From Sisyra terminalis (Eukaryota; Arthropoda; Insecta; Neuroptera; Sisyridae): a DNA stretch of 64,000 nt. The DNA lies in contig OY292278.1 in NCBI GenBank assembly GCA_958496175.1, forward strand, positions 14,198,001 through 14,262,000. The letters run 5' to 3'. The position numbers and the translations under genes were made by a program. The notes below the pieces were generated by a model. The model saw only the letters and a list, made by a program, of their open reading frames with translations, had not been told where the DNA came from and made no database searches. Below are positions 35,101 through 44,900 of the stretch, piece after piece. Each line of letters starts with the position of its first letter. The first letter of the stretch is position 1.

Positions 35101-38100
35101 GGGGCCGTTAAAGTAGATAAACGAGGCGTATTTCAATTTATTTGCGAAAAATATGGCTGTTTCGATTGGAAGATTTCTTCTTTTATTGGCAAAAGTTTAT
35201 TGTTATAAAAATGAGATAAGTCCAAGTTGCGAGATAATTATCAAACCATATAATATTTGGTGAATTTTCCGACTAGGTGACTAGGTTTGTATTACACAAT
35301 TAACAATCAAAACCAAGGTTTTCTTTTGGTCTAAAATAAGGAAAAAATTGCAAACTTTTAAACAATTCGTGATAAGGTTGGAGAAAAAAACTGTGGAACT
35401 ACCTATAATTATGTGGTTCTTTAAATGTTATATATATAACCAAATTATAGTTAATAACATACTTTATAGTTTTCCTTAGGCTTTTTTTTACAAATTTTAA
35501 GTGTTATTGGCTAAAAGCCAATTCTCAGAGTTAAAGAAGACTGTTTTTTTCGGTTCTGAATCAATTTTGGATTTCAATCAGTGAAATATTCGATCATTAA
35601 AACAAGCCAGACTAGTTTAATTCAAAATGGAAACTATTACCGTACTTGGAGTTTTGGTAATTTAAAGTTTTTTTCTTATTTAACTTCATTTGCAAAATGA
35701 GAAAGTTTCGATTTCTTCAACATTTCGTTCACCGGCTCTTTTTTTATAATTGTATTATTACTGCAATTCTCTCTTAAACAATAAAATATAATCAAAATAA
35801 GATTTTTTCGCTGACTTTGAACAGTTCTACTGTGTATCAATATATAGGACATATTGCGGTCCAATTTATGTACTATGATTTAATATAATAATATATAAAA
35901 ATTATACCATAAACATAAATTTGAACAGAAGTTCAAACAAAAATATTCGTGACGTATTGTCCAGATACGTATTTCGATTGCCAAGCAATCTTCATCAGTG
36001 GTCATTAAGTAGTTTGGATCACTCCGTAACTGCTTTGTGATGAATCATCACGCTTGGCAATCGAAATACGTATCTGGGCAATACGTCACGAATATTTTTG
36101 TTTGAACTTCTGTTCAAATTTATGTTTGTGGTATGATTTTTGTATATTATTATATTAAATTATACAACATAAATTGGACCGCAATATAACATTATAACCT
36201 ATATATTGTATACACAATAACATATAAATTACGTTCTAATCTGTTTGATTTTTAGCACCTAATCCTTTAAATTTTGAATATCCCATAATCTACAATATTT
36301 TACTCAAGAATTAAAAATTTTAACTGAATTTTGAATAGTATGATTTAACTTCAATGAAACAATGTTTAAGTAAAACATAGTACAAACGTTTGAAAACATT
36401 ATCGAAATAAAAACTATCATAATATGCCTTTGAGTCATATTGCTTCCGGTAATCAAAATTTATTACTAAGCTGCATTGGGATATTGTTTAAATCTTGTAC
36501 TTTGTAAAACGGTTATTCGATTTTGTATAAATAAATTCAATTCTAGGAAAATTAAATTTTATTAATCCAGAATTCAACTATTCTATAAATGTTAAAGATA
36601 AATCAGAATGTGGTAGACCAAACAAATTAGCAGTTTTTTATTTTTTTATTCCAATTTGCAACGTTTTGTTGGTGTCATTCCAACTTCATCAGGCAACTTG
36701 TAAATATTAGATAAAAACACAGAGTTCCATGATTTAAAAAAAACATACGTTGGACTTGTTGGTGAAACACACCGGAGTTAAAATTAAGTAATTTTAATTG
36801 GAATAAATAAAATAAAACACTGCTAATTTGTTTGGTCTACCACATTCTGATTTATCCTTTTCAGTATACATCGATTTAGACTTGAAAGAATGAAAATATT
36901 CTATAAATAGTTGGGGTAGTTTCTGTAGCTTAATAACTAGACAAAACAGAAAATTTTTCAATTAAAAAAACCCCAAAACAGATCATATTCCCAAATGCTA
37001 ATTCATCGGATGAAAATACCAATTAAAAGTTTAATTACAGAGCCTAATAACCAATTTGTAATTATATTGATTGAACGATTTAATTAAACAATTTCTTGTT
37101 TCAAAAATAATTTCAATTGAATCATTATCGGATTGTAATTCGATATTAAAGCATTTTCATAGAAAATTACACTTTAAATGATACATACTTTTCCATATAT
37201 AACCATGGTTGCGTCGCTGCAATGAATATAATAAATAGAACCAAAGAATATTTCAATTCATAATACTAAAAGCCAGAGTTATTTTTGGGTAATTTTTATA
37301 AATCAATAACCTATTTACTATGATTTATGAATATGCTATTTTAATTTTATTAGCAGACAAAATTAAGCAAAAACAAACAATAAATTTTCCACAAAATTTC
37401 CATTTAAATTTTGAAGGAATTGTAACTACTAGAGGAAAGTAGTCGGCTTAAGAGATTTAGATTTTATGGAAATAATTTTCTTGCACAAATATTTAATAAT
37501 GAATCCAGCAAAATGGATATAAAACACAAAATGAAAGCTTGTCTTTCGAATAATTTGTTTTTCAATGATTGACTTGAAACAATTAACTAGTTTTCCATGA
37601 AACCAAAATTGCTGATTATATAAAAATAAATAAAACTTTTAATTAAATCATTAAATTTTTCTCAGTTTTGGATATTTTAATGTTTAAAACAATTTAAACT
37701 GCTAACTCGCAAATAACGAAACTTCTGTATTAGCGTTTTTCGATACTAAACCCGTAATTCAAACCAAATAACATTAAAGTTTTAAATACTCTTAAATTAC
37801 TCGATTAAATCTTAAAAACTCTAATTTTAGCATTTGAAAAGAAAATTCGTTGTTAGAAATTAAAAGTACCTAGTTCAATGTTGGCTCTCACTTGTAAATT
37901 AGAATGAAAAAATCATAAAAAAATGTCTTATTATAATATTGACATAGACAGGGGAATGACATGCAAATATTTACAAATATTCGTATAATTCAAAGGCACA
38001 GATTTTTTTTATAAAATAAATATGTTAATATTTAATTGAAATGTCTTTTTCTCCTGAATTCTCTAAAAAATGTTTTTTTGTGTTACTAAAATATAGTTAG

Positions 38101-38309
38101 TACTAAAAATTGACTGGAGTTGGTTTTATTTATAGAAAAGTAAGATTTTTTAAAGGTTATATTCATGATTTGAAAACTTTTAAATTATTTTCTTATTATT
38201 AATTGACTAATTAAAAAATATACTTACACGTACAAGAGCAGAGCAATAATCCATCAATTATCCAAAAAATAAGCACAAACTCCAAAACCGTCTTAATATT
38301 AGCTTCCAT
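22887..38309 (-). CDS. Carbohydrate sulfotransferase, CHST8-14/HNK-1ST family (CHST11-like), complete 5-exon CDS
   Basis: Minus-strand exons 38309-38228, 34816-34641, 34176-33916, 33487-33289 and 23113-22887 give 945 nt (314 residues plus stop). All intron phases match (1,0,0,1) and the splice sites are GT/AG. It should transfer sulfate from PAPS to GalNAc or related sugars on glycans such as chondroitin in the Golgi; family assignment is firm, exact substrate inferred. Residues 8-26 form a signal anchor (LEFVLIFWIIDGLLLC), giving a type II membrane protein. The 5'-phosphosulfate loop is YCYVPKVACTNWKRL (about 82-95) and the 3'-phosphate motif LIVRHPFERLLSAYRNKL (about 144-161). The C-terminus LYKMYELDFKLFGYNLE is typical of the family. 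NST at residue 104 is a possible N-glycan site. Length is slightly below vertebrate CHST11, mainly through a short stem. The 5' UTR exon is not placed. Confidence 0.93.
24443..25367 (+). mobile_element. Degraded mariner element
   Basis: The left end TTGGATTGTTCGGAAAGTAA and the right end read inward TTGGTTGTTCGGAAAGTAAT form mariner-type TIRs. Inside, decayed frames read CQNWFAKFLFDNFDVEDAP, RSGRPVEADQV (end of the helix-turn-helix region) and LPYPSYSTNLAPSVYYWF (catalytic 'PHPPYSPDLAPSDY' block, final Asp region altered), then DDKTFTSNEEI. About 925 bp against roughly 1.3 kb for intact mariner; frameshifts and stops make it inactive. Confidence 0.9.
26801..27870. mobile_element. Foldback Mutator-like (MULE) element with 9-bp target duplication
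   Basis: Termini TAGAGTGTCCGTTATTTCCC (left) and, read inward, TAGGGTGTCCGTTATTTCCC (right) start inverted arms of about 320 bp each (26801-27118 and 27552-27870), highly similar throughout. The flanking nonamer ATGTTGCAT is exactly duplicated (26792-26800 and 27871-27879), the size expected for Mutator-like insertion. The ~430-bp centre holds no transposase, so it is non-autonomous. A 60-codon ORF in the right arm is incidental. Confidence 0.88.
28320..28500 (+). pseudogene. Non-LTR retrotransposon (LINE) protein C-terminus fragment
   Basis: The frame reads IHEDIDIPTMRKEI, a stop, then KYTKKYEEKFNDYPIKLGNY. This matches the common end of jockey-like reverse-transcriptase proteins ('H-x-DL-x-IP-x-(V/I)-x-x-x-I-x-x-x-x-x-x-Y-x-x-(K/R)-(L/F)-x-x-HPN'). 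Only this tail is recognisable, and it contains a stop. Confidence 0.6.
28790..29450. mobile_element. hAT-like non-autonomous element rich in CCGAAA repeats
   Basis: The left end TAGTGGCCGACCGAACTTTC and the right end read inward TAATGACCGACCGAAATCGA are inverted repeats, each followed by runs of (C)CGAAAC/GGTTTCGG. The flanking octamers TCAATTAC (28782-28789) and TAAATTAC (29451-29458) differ at one base, consistent with an aged 8-bp duplication. No transposase segment is seen in 661 bp. Confidence 0.75.
31109..31746 (-). mobile_element. Tc1-like element, truncated, with TIRs and TA duplication
   Basis: TIRs CAGAGGTGTGAAAATTAATT (left) and CAGAGGTGTGAAAATTATTT (right, read inward) are flanked by TA at 31107-31108 and 31747-31748. 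At 638 bp it keeps only the C-terminal half of the transposase on the minus strand. Confidence 0.92.
31315..31700 (-). pseudogene. Tc1-like transposase, C-terminal half
   Basis: The minus strand reads LTSVMVWSCISAMGTSNIYI, then RQDQYIQILETRLLPQ, one TAA stop, and after it ENFIFMQVGVRCLKAKKVMD and VPFWPGNSPDANPIEKF. These are the Tc1 'VMVWG' block, the second catalytic block ('FQQDNAP-x-H', here altered to FMQVGVRCL) and the 'WPA-x-SPDLNPIE' third block. Loss of the catalytic Asp in the second block and the stop codon show it is dead. Confidence 0.92.
31858..32692. mobile_element. hAT-like MITE (TAGGGATGCA ends), interrupted
   Basis: The left end TAGGGATGCAAACGATATAT and the right end (read inward ACAGATATGCATAAAACATC) are imperfect inverted repeats, followed inward by ATCGAT(A)-rich sequence. 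The family is also seen, better preserved, at 48375-48843. Another MITE (32214-32404) sits inside. Confidence 0.5.
32214..32404. mobile_element. 191-bp hAT-like MITE nested inside another MITE
   Basis: The left end TAGTGGCGGACTAAGGCTTA and the right end read inward CAGGGGCGGACTAAGGCCTA are inverted repeats. The flanking octamers CTCTCAAG and CACTCATG share six of eight bases, as expected for an old hAT target duplication. Confidence 0.78.
33289..33487 (-). CDS. Sulfotransferase exon 4
   Basis: Acceptor tttttag; donor gtattg is weaker than usual but keeps the phase. It encodes VTFPEFVQYLLAEG and NEHWRPIVQMCYPCAIPYN, the conserved F-x-F-V-x-Y-L and HW-x-P-x-x-x-x-C-x-PC blocks of the family. 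Confidence 0.95.
33916..34176 (-). CDS. Sulfotransferase exon 3 (PAPS-binding core)
   Basis: 87 codons, phase 0 at both ends, acceptor ttttag and donor gtacgt. It starts VACTNWKRLLMVLSG, completing the 5'-phosphosulfate loop, and contains LFLIVRHPFERLLSAYRNKL, the 3'-phosphate-binding motif. Confidence 0.95.
34190..34605 (+). repeat. Duplicated intron segment (~170 bp, 232-bp offset)
   Basis: Within sulfotransferase intron 2, the block from attttagaagtagttaat through aaaccaaaaggga is present near 34209-34330 and again near 34441-34562. It differs by a few bases and a small insertion, so it is a local tandem duplication. Confidence 0.85.
34641..34816 (-). CDS. Sulfotransferase exon 2 (stem and start of PAPS loop)
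   Basis: Acceptor ttttgcag, donor gtaata after AAG. It encodes the luminal stem (LAWQKNVWRQEQLQSIC) and then LLVDHKHQVIYCYVPK, the first half of the 5'-phosphosulfate-binding loop. Confidence 0.92.
35830..36219. mobile_element. Palindromic element H2 with hammerhead-like motifs
   Basis: About 390 bp of inverted repeat. The left arm includes atattgcggtccaatttatg and ttgaacagaagttcaaac; the right arm carries their reverse complements. A ~40-bp spacer near 36001-36036 separates the arms. The left-arm hammerhead core is intact in sequence; the right-arm one has lost stem II. Confidence 0.85.
35961..36003 (-). ncRNA. Hammerhead-ribozyme-like motif of H2
   Basis: Minus-strand order: stem I CCA, CUGAUGA, extra A, stem II GAUUGC/GCAAUC (6 bp, loop UUG), GAA, stem III AUACGUAU (self-complementary), C at the cleavage position, stem I UGG. 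All helices pair. It shares the extra A with H1 and H3. The right-arm counterpart (plus strand, about 36037-36078) is degenerate. Confidence 0.5.
36597..36856. mobile_element. Inverted-repeat element H3 with hammerhead-like motif
   Basis: The ends GATAAATCAGAATGTGGTAG and its inverted copy (36837-36856) are perfect for at least 20 bp and continue through accaaacaaattagcag. Total about 260 bp. The left half carries the hammerhead-like motif. No ORF. Confidence 0.85.
36652..36697 (-). ncRNA. Hammerhead-ribozyme-like motif of H3 (core mutated)
   Basis: Minus-strand order: stem I UUGC, CUGAUGA, extra A, stem II GUUGG/CCAAC (5 bp), AAA in place of the conserved GAA, stem III AC/GU, U at the cleavage position, stem I GCAA. 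The G-to-A change in the conserved GAA would be expected to kill cleavage. Confidence 0.4.
38228..38309 (-). CDS. Sulfotransferase exon 1 (start codon, signal anchor)
   Basis: The ATG lies two bases inside an exon preceded by acceptor ttttgcag (the AG pairs with 38312-38313), so a 5' UTR exon must exist further right. The exon reads MEANIKTVLEFVLIFWIIDG and ends at donor gtaagt in phase 1. It is too short to stand out as an ORF; the hydrophobic anchor and matching phase identify it. Confidence 0.82.
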
Positions 38310-38311
38310 TT

Positions 38312-39810
38312 CTGCAAAAGAACAACCAAAATACAATTTTCCAGCTCACATATTTTCTTTAAATTCAACATAAGAGTACTATAAAACAATTTCATGCCAA
38401 CAACCGTTAGTGTAAGTGACCTAAAATCAAAGTACTTCGATGTACAATGAAATCATTCGACTGGCAAAAAAAAAATCCACAAAAAAATTTAAACATTTAC
38501 AAAATACAAAACTTCATTGTAATTCCTCTACCACAACGTCTATGTAAATCAATTCATACGTAAAATCAACATTAAACTTCACATATCAAATATCGAATCC
38601 GACATCACATACAGAAATCAATTTGCATAATTACAAAAGAAAAAAAAACATTTGACTTTCGCGTATCGTTTTTCCAGAAGAAATCCACCAGAAATCTTCA
38701 ATTGAAAAGAAAAACAATTGTTGAACAATAAACTATATTACAATAATTTTACACTTACAAATTATTTTTACTCATTTCCCCAAGAAATAATTGGGATTTT
38801 AGCAAGAGTAAAAGTTAAGAACACATTATTTTCGCCATGTAACACACTTTAAACGCAAGTGGGGGAAGAATGGTCAACAGGTGAGTAAATTACAAGTTTA
38901 ACCTGTTGCCCAGGTAAAGTATAAACAATACAAACTCCACAACTTCATGGTCACATTTCTGTTGAAACCAAATATTCGATCTTTAAAAAAATACAATGAA
39001 ACACTAAAACCATTCAATATTGAATTACACGAGGAATTTTAAAAGATTTGACCTAACTGCTAGACTTCCACCATATTCATAATACTCCAAGTACTACAAA
39101 TACAATTTCTATTTCACTATTTAAATAATTCTTTTGAATTGAACATTGAATCTGTTGTTTACTAATTAAGCATTGTATAATTCAACAATTTGGTCAGCTG
39201 TACTGTTTATTAATTGACGTCAATAAATTCAAGATAATTTGCTCCATAAAATATAATTATTGCAGTAAAATATTATCTTTATTTACAATATTTTTTCCTA
39301 GCTACAGATTAAAATAAAAAGAATAGAAATTATCTATGTTCTTTGTGGTTTTGTTGGAATAAAATATTTTTTTATAAAAACGGCTTACTAATTACACTAA
39401 TTTAGTGATATAGTTAGACCAATATTGCACCTTTAATGTACCAAATAATAAAATGGAAAGTACCAAAAATGAAAGAAAGAACATGATAATTTTAATATAT
39501 TTTGATTCTTTTTTCCTTTCGTTTTTTTTCAGAAGTACATAAACATTGTCATTTCTTTTTTTAATATTTAATTATTTAAAACATTTCCAGAATAATTTTT
39601 GTAATGTTAACGTGCATCATTATAGTTAATGAGGATTGTATTTTAATTTCAAAAAACTTGAATTAATTTAGTTGAACTTTGATTGCATATTCCACATTAG
39701 TGTGGAACACGATTTAGTGGTAAGTTTCCAAATATACGATGATTAATGCAAAGCTGATTGATCAGTATGATGTTGCTTAATATCCTTCCAATGAACTAAT
39801 GTTACTTTAT
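38312..39810. other. Region upstream of sulfotransferase coding exon 1
   Basis: Must hold part of the 5' UTR intron, and perhaps the promoter, of the minus-strand sulfotransferase gene. I cannot place a 5' UTR exon, TATA box or initiator with support. No repeats are recognised. Confidence 0.35.
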
Positions 39811-41922
39811 GTAGGGGAGACCGGGTACAAAAGTAACAATTTGTACTTTTACGTTGATATCTGGCTGGGTGTTATTATTGCCATTAAATGAATATAACCA
39901 CATATAAATTTAGTTTATGTCCTTCACAATAGTAACTTGATTTATTAAATTATGGTATGTTTTGTATGATACTAGTAGTTGCCCGTTGCATTCGCAACTA
40001 AAGATTTAATCTCAATAAAATGTTTAATATGAGATAATGTAGAGTTAATCAACAATCGAAATTTATAATTTAATAATCAAAGTGTTGTTAATATAAAAAA
40101 AGTTTATCTAAAATTATATTAAGAAATAAAATATAAGTGTTTTTTTATATCATTTCAATAACAACGTTTTAAATAACGTCATTTCACTAAATTGGTATGA
40201 AAGTTTAATACTTATGTAGTACTTATCGTACTTATACCAGATAGGCGATTTTAAGTTTTGGTTCGTTTTTCAACAATCAAAATTTTTAAAATCTATTTTT
40301 TTATAAACCAATGGTTGTGATCTGGAGTAATTATATATTCGACTGAAAAGCATTAAGGTAGCAATTTTTGCCATATATTTTACTGTCAATTCAAATATAA
40401 AATCTTCGATACAAACTTTTTTTCGGTATTTAGAACAATTTGGAAACCAATTATTGTTATTGAGAATAATTAAAATATTCGAATTTACTTCCACGCTTTC
40501 CACCTATTTCCAACAATTTTGTATGTACAACGTCCAAATGTGCAAAATCGAATAGCTTTTTAGTCATGATAATCAAAATAAAAAATATTTTTTTTTTTTC
40601 GTTTTACATTGTATTTCCAAATATAAGTGCACATTTGTGTCGGTGAAATTTGGAAAGTGTTTTCCTTATACGATGTAGATATATAATAAGAAAGGGTTTT
40701 TGAATATTTCTCCCCTAAAAGAGTGAAAAACGGTAGCAAAGTTTGTAAGGGATAACGTTTAATAAAGAATCGAAATTTCAAATTTAATAATCAATCAAAG
40801 TCCGTTAAAAGCGAAACGTTATTACTGCTTAGTATAAAACAAAGTTGATTTATTATTAGAAACAAAAACTCAGGGTCTGCTTAAAAATTTAAACTCTGAT
40901 AAGTAGATATATCTGAAAAGGTTAAGTTAAGTTTATAAGTGAGCATTATGTTTTTTGGCTTTCACATATTGTAAATCTGAAAATCCGAAATACGTATTCA
41001 CAAATAAATACATTACTGAGAGTATCCCTACCAACGTTTTGAATGCGTAAGTGGGGATAACAGAGCGCATGCGTATAGCGTATTCTGCACGCACGGACGC
41101 ACGATAGTGAATTTATATATAAGATGATTAACACAGCCTTAAAAAAAATTGTCAGTTGTTACTTTCGAGCACGTAGGCGAGTCGAAAGTAACACGTTGTG
41201 GATTGAAAGTAACAAGACTGCTAAGGGTTGCTAATGAAAACATAGTACAAGTTAAATCAAGAAATTACTTATTTAAAAACTTTATATTAATGATATAAAC
41301 CAAATTCAGCATTTTAAATACTCAAAAATATATATCTTAAGGAAATGAATCAATAGAATGTCGCGACAACGCATAAGAACTACTGCATGAAGAACTACCG
41401 ACACGGAAATGTATCGAAAACCATTCTATTGAAATAGATATCCATGATAAAATAGACACATCATAAAAATATGATGTTAGTTATAAAATCGTTACGAGGA
41501 CAAAAGTAACATATTACTTTTGCACCCTAGGGGGCTATGTTACTTTTGTACCCATTCTCATTCTTAATAAAACGTGTTATATAATCTTAAAACGTAACGT
41601 GCAAGACAAAAATGAATTTAAACAATGTACAATTTATCTAATCAAGAATGGGTATGCCAACATTTGGATTGCTATGATTCTATTACGACTTTGTAACCAA
41701 TAAGTAAGAAAACGTCGAAAACATACATTTGGCTCGTTAAAACACATTACGTCGTATTATATAACCTAACAACGCACTGCGCACGCGTCAACTTAATGCG
41801 ATTGAGGGGGGTGCTCTAGACTATCACCTGATAGCAGCAAAACAATGTTCGCCCATTGGATTAACCTAGAAAGCATTTGTTACTTTCGACCCGCCGTTAC
41901 TTTTGTACCCAGTCTCCCCTAC
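39811..41922. mobile_element. DNA transposon with GTAGGGGAGAC termini, interrupted by repeat copy 2
   Basis: The left end GTAGGGGAGACCGGGTACAA and the right end read inward GTAGGGGAGACTGGGTACAA are inverted repeats continuing into AAGTAAC. Several internal copies of the terminal motif GTTACTTT(C/T)G/GTAACA occur at 41156-41215 and 41504-41550. The ACTAG repeat (39971-41121) has inserted near the left end. Without it the element is about 960 bp with no transposase seen. Confidence 0.82.
39971..41121 (+). mobile_element. Interspersed repeat family ACTAG, copy 2
   Basis: Full-length-looking copy of 1151 bp starting ACTAGTAGTTGCCCGTTGCA and ending with a GCACGGACGCACG segment and a TA-rich tail. 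It is inserted in the transposon at 39811-41922. ORFs on its minus strand (40270-41134) have no recognisable domain and are not conserved as open frames in the other copies. Confidence 0.85.
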
Positions 41923-44900
41923 TAATGGTATTTAAGATGTATCATTTGTCAATGAATTCGTGTAATATCGTATATAATTATTTATTTTATTAAGACACAA
42001 TATTACAAGAATTGGATTCAAATCTCGTATTGAGCAAATTTCCAAAATTTCGTGATTAGCAGATTTGTATTAACCCTAGAGTCACTAAAGACGTTTGGTA
42101 GTATAACCTGACGTATTATATCATAAACCTGACGAAAGAACAGCAATGGTATCAATGTTTTGTAATTCGTTAGAGAAGCTCTTTTATACAGGAATGGGTG
42201 TCCTTTGATAAGCTAAGCATAGGAAATATTTATTTGAAAAAGGAAAAAGCACTTTTACTCTAAATACTTCGCCTAGTTTACACAGTTTTTAATGATTAAG
42301 AATAGTCCCATGGAAAACTAAACATGTTGGAAATCCAAAAATAAATTTAAGTATTTTATACTTTTGCAGCCCAATTAAAAAAAATAAGTATACCAAAGTA
42401 AAATAACTAATAATAAAAGTTTTTTGCAATAATTTTTTTACATTTATTTGGTAAATTTACGAATTAGTAAATATAGAAATTAAATCCTAAATTATAATTA
42501 TTAGACAATAGGAATTTGTTGAAAAAATTGAAAATAAATCTGATTTTGTAAACAGGTGTGAAAGTTACACTCGTTTTTCGAGTAATTGAATATTTTTTTC
42601 TTTATACAAATTGAATATATTCAAATTAAAAAAGCTTTGAATTTTACCCCTCTTTATATATTTTGATTATTCTCACGTAGGTACTGTTAATATTATATAA
42701 TACTTGTGACATTAAATTCACAATCGTTAAATTGAGTTCAATTTCTATTTTGTGGTTCAAAACCAAACATGGGCAGCTGAATTTCAAGAGCATATTGAAG
42801 TGGTGTTTTCCAGAGAAAAACGATGATGTCCAAGGGGAAATTTTAATTGATTTTTAATTAAGGGTAGAGCGTACAGCAATAAATAACTGCTTTTTAAACT
42901 GGTAAAAAACACAGCTAATTATGAAAGCTTTTTAATGAAATTATTTTGATTTAACCAACAATGTGTGGGATTGTGAGTAGGTGATACTGAAATGTTATAG
43001 GGTGTAGGAATATTTTATATAAATAGTGACGCAAAATAAACTTTGCACGTTTACCGGGATTTTTTTTCAAGTATATAACTTTCGAATGTAAATATAAACA
43101 TAAAATTTAGTAGGAGGTTTACTTTAAATATTTTTTCTACTTAAATGTTTTGAAAAGGAAATTATTTGGTTGATGAAAATAATTTGAATTTTTCTTGATT
43201 GAATTTTATGAAAATCAGACTATATTAATTATTAAATACTAGTTGATACCCACAACTTCGCCTACAGAACATAAAGTAGGACAGGAAACATATTTTCAAT
43301 ACCTTAAATCGCTCATTTAAAAGAAGCTGATTATGCCTATGCATTTTCTAGTGTATTTTTGGTTCCTGTAGTTCTAAACAAAAAAATAACTGTTACTAAA
43401 TTTAAAATATATAATGATTGAAAAACATATTGACGTCTACAAATTCATCATTCTAATTAACCAATAGTTCCAGGCAATGAAACATGAAATTAGTTTCATT
43501 TAAGTTCATATTTTCGTAACAGGTTCTGGAAAAAAATGGTTATAGTGTCGAATTTAATACTGTAGAACCTTATAAGCTTTACCAGCAGCGAGGGTTAAGT
43601 TTTCTTAAAAAAGAAAATTATAGAGGATTACCTAGCCAAAAAGGGCACTCTTTGGACAATTAACCACAAAGTTTTAAATGTTTTTCTATTTATAAGATTG
43701 CCTAACAAAGATTACTATATACATCATATTAGTTTCTTATGTTAGGCAAAATAAAGTAGTCTTTAGCTATAACTTGTTTCTTTTATATGAGTATACTGAT
43801 AATTTTAATTTTTTTGAACTTGGAATTCAATGGTATGGTTTAACAATTTTTGATTTTTGTTGAGTAAATCAATTCAACCCTTAACTGGTGAGAACCTATA
43901 GGTTACACAATCTATTCAGATTAATTTGTAAATTCAATCCTAATTAGATGAAAATATTTCGAACAATTTAAATGAATTTTATTTAACACAGTTTTAGTAG
44001 TGTCATCTAGAATTTATTTGGTATAATAAATTATATCTGCTAAGCAGCATCTACTTTACCAACAAGAGAAAGAAAATGTGAAAATTCATGTAGTAGGCGT
44101 AGTAGGCATTGATTAATCATATCAATGGTTGGTGATAAGCATTATAAGGGGTTTCTGTTTCCCTTTAAGGGTAATTAGTCGTGATGGTGTTTAATTTTAA
44201 TCAATCATCTCAAGATAATTGAAAAAATGTTTTTGTGCTTTGTCGATAGGAACAATTCGAAATTCTCCAAATTACAACAAAGCCATTTAAAAATTTTCAT
44301 GAAAAAAAATCGGTTTCAGTATACTTACAGCGGTATTTTTTCTCATCAAATTTTAAATAATTTTTTTTGTCAAAAAACTTTCGATCTATTTAAATAACGT
44401 TATGGTTGAAGGAATAAATCCTCAAAAACGAAAACTTAAAGATACCTATAACAATTTGGGCAAAAAATTGAAATATTTAGGGGATGAATTTTCATGAATT
44501 TTCCTTAAAAGAGTATCTTGTCTGGACGATTTTTGATAGAAGACATTCGTCAAAATAATAAAACGAAACATTTGATTCAAAGAAAACATCATTGGAAACA
44601 AAATTTAATCAATGGGGATGTTTTTTCTTTATGGATACATTTTGATAATGATACTTAAGGGTAGACACATTCGTCTGCCTATTTTTTTGTAAAATTAATC
44701 AACCGAAACTGCGCTATTTTAATCAAATTTTCTTAAAATAAACCATATGGTTTATAAAATCATCAAATTGATCACCAATCAATTGATTTGATGATGAGAA
44801 TTAAGTCGACAAAAGAGAATAAATTTTTAAATCTTTCAAACGAACTTAAGACCGCACAAATCTTCTAATATGAATATTTACTTATATATATGATACTGAT

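Larger units (their letters stand above)
34817..38227 (-). other. Sulfotransferase intron 1
   Basis: 3.4-kb intron. Its only recognised contents are the palindromic hammerhead-bearing elements H2 (35830-36219) and H3 (36597-36856). Confidence 0.7.

Noticed and set aside
40270..41134. Three minus-strand ORFs of 62-77 codons
   Set aside because: They lie within ACTAG repeat copy 2, are broken in copies 1 and 3, and have no domain.
44730..44800. Short palindrome catcaaattgat...atcaattgatttgatg
   Set aside because: Isolated AT-rich dyad without element ends or duplication; expected by chance in this composition.
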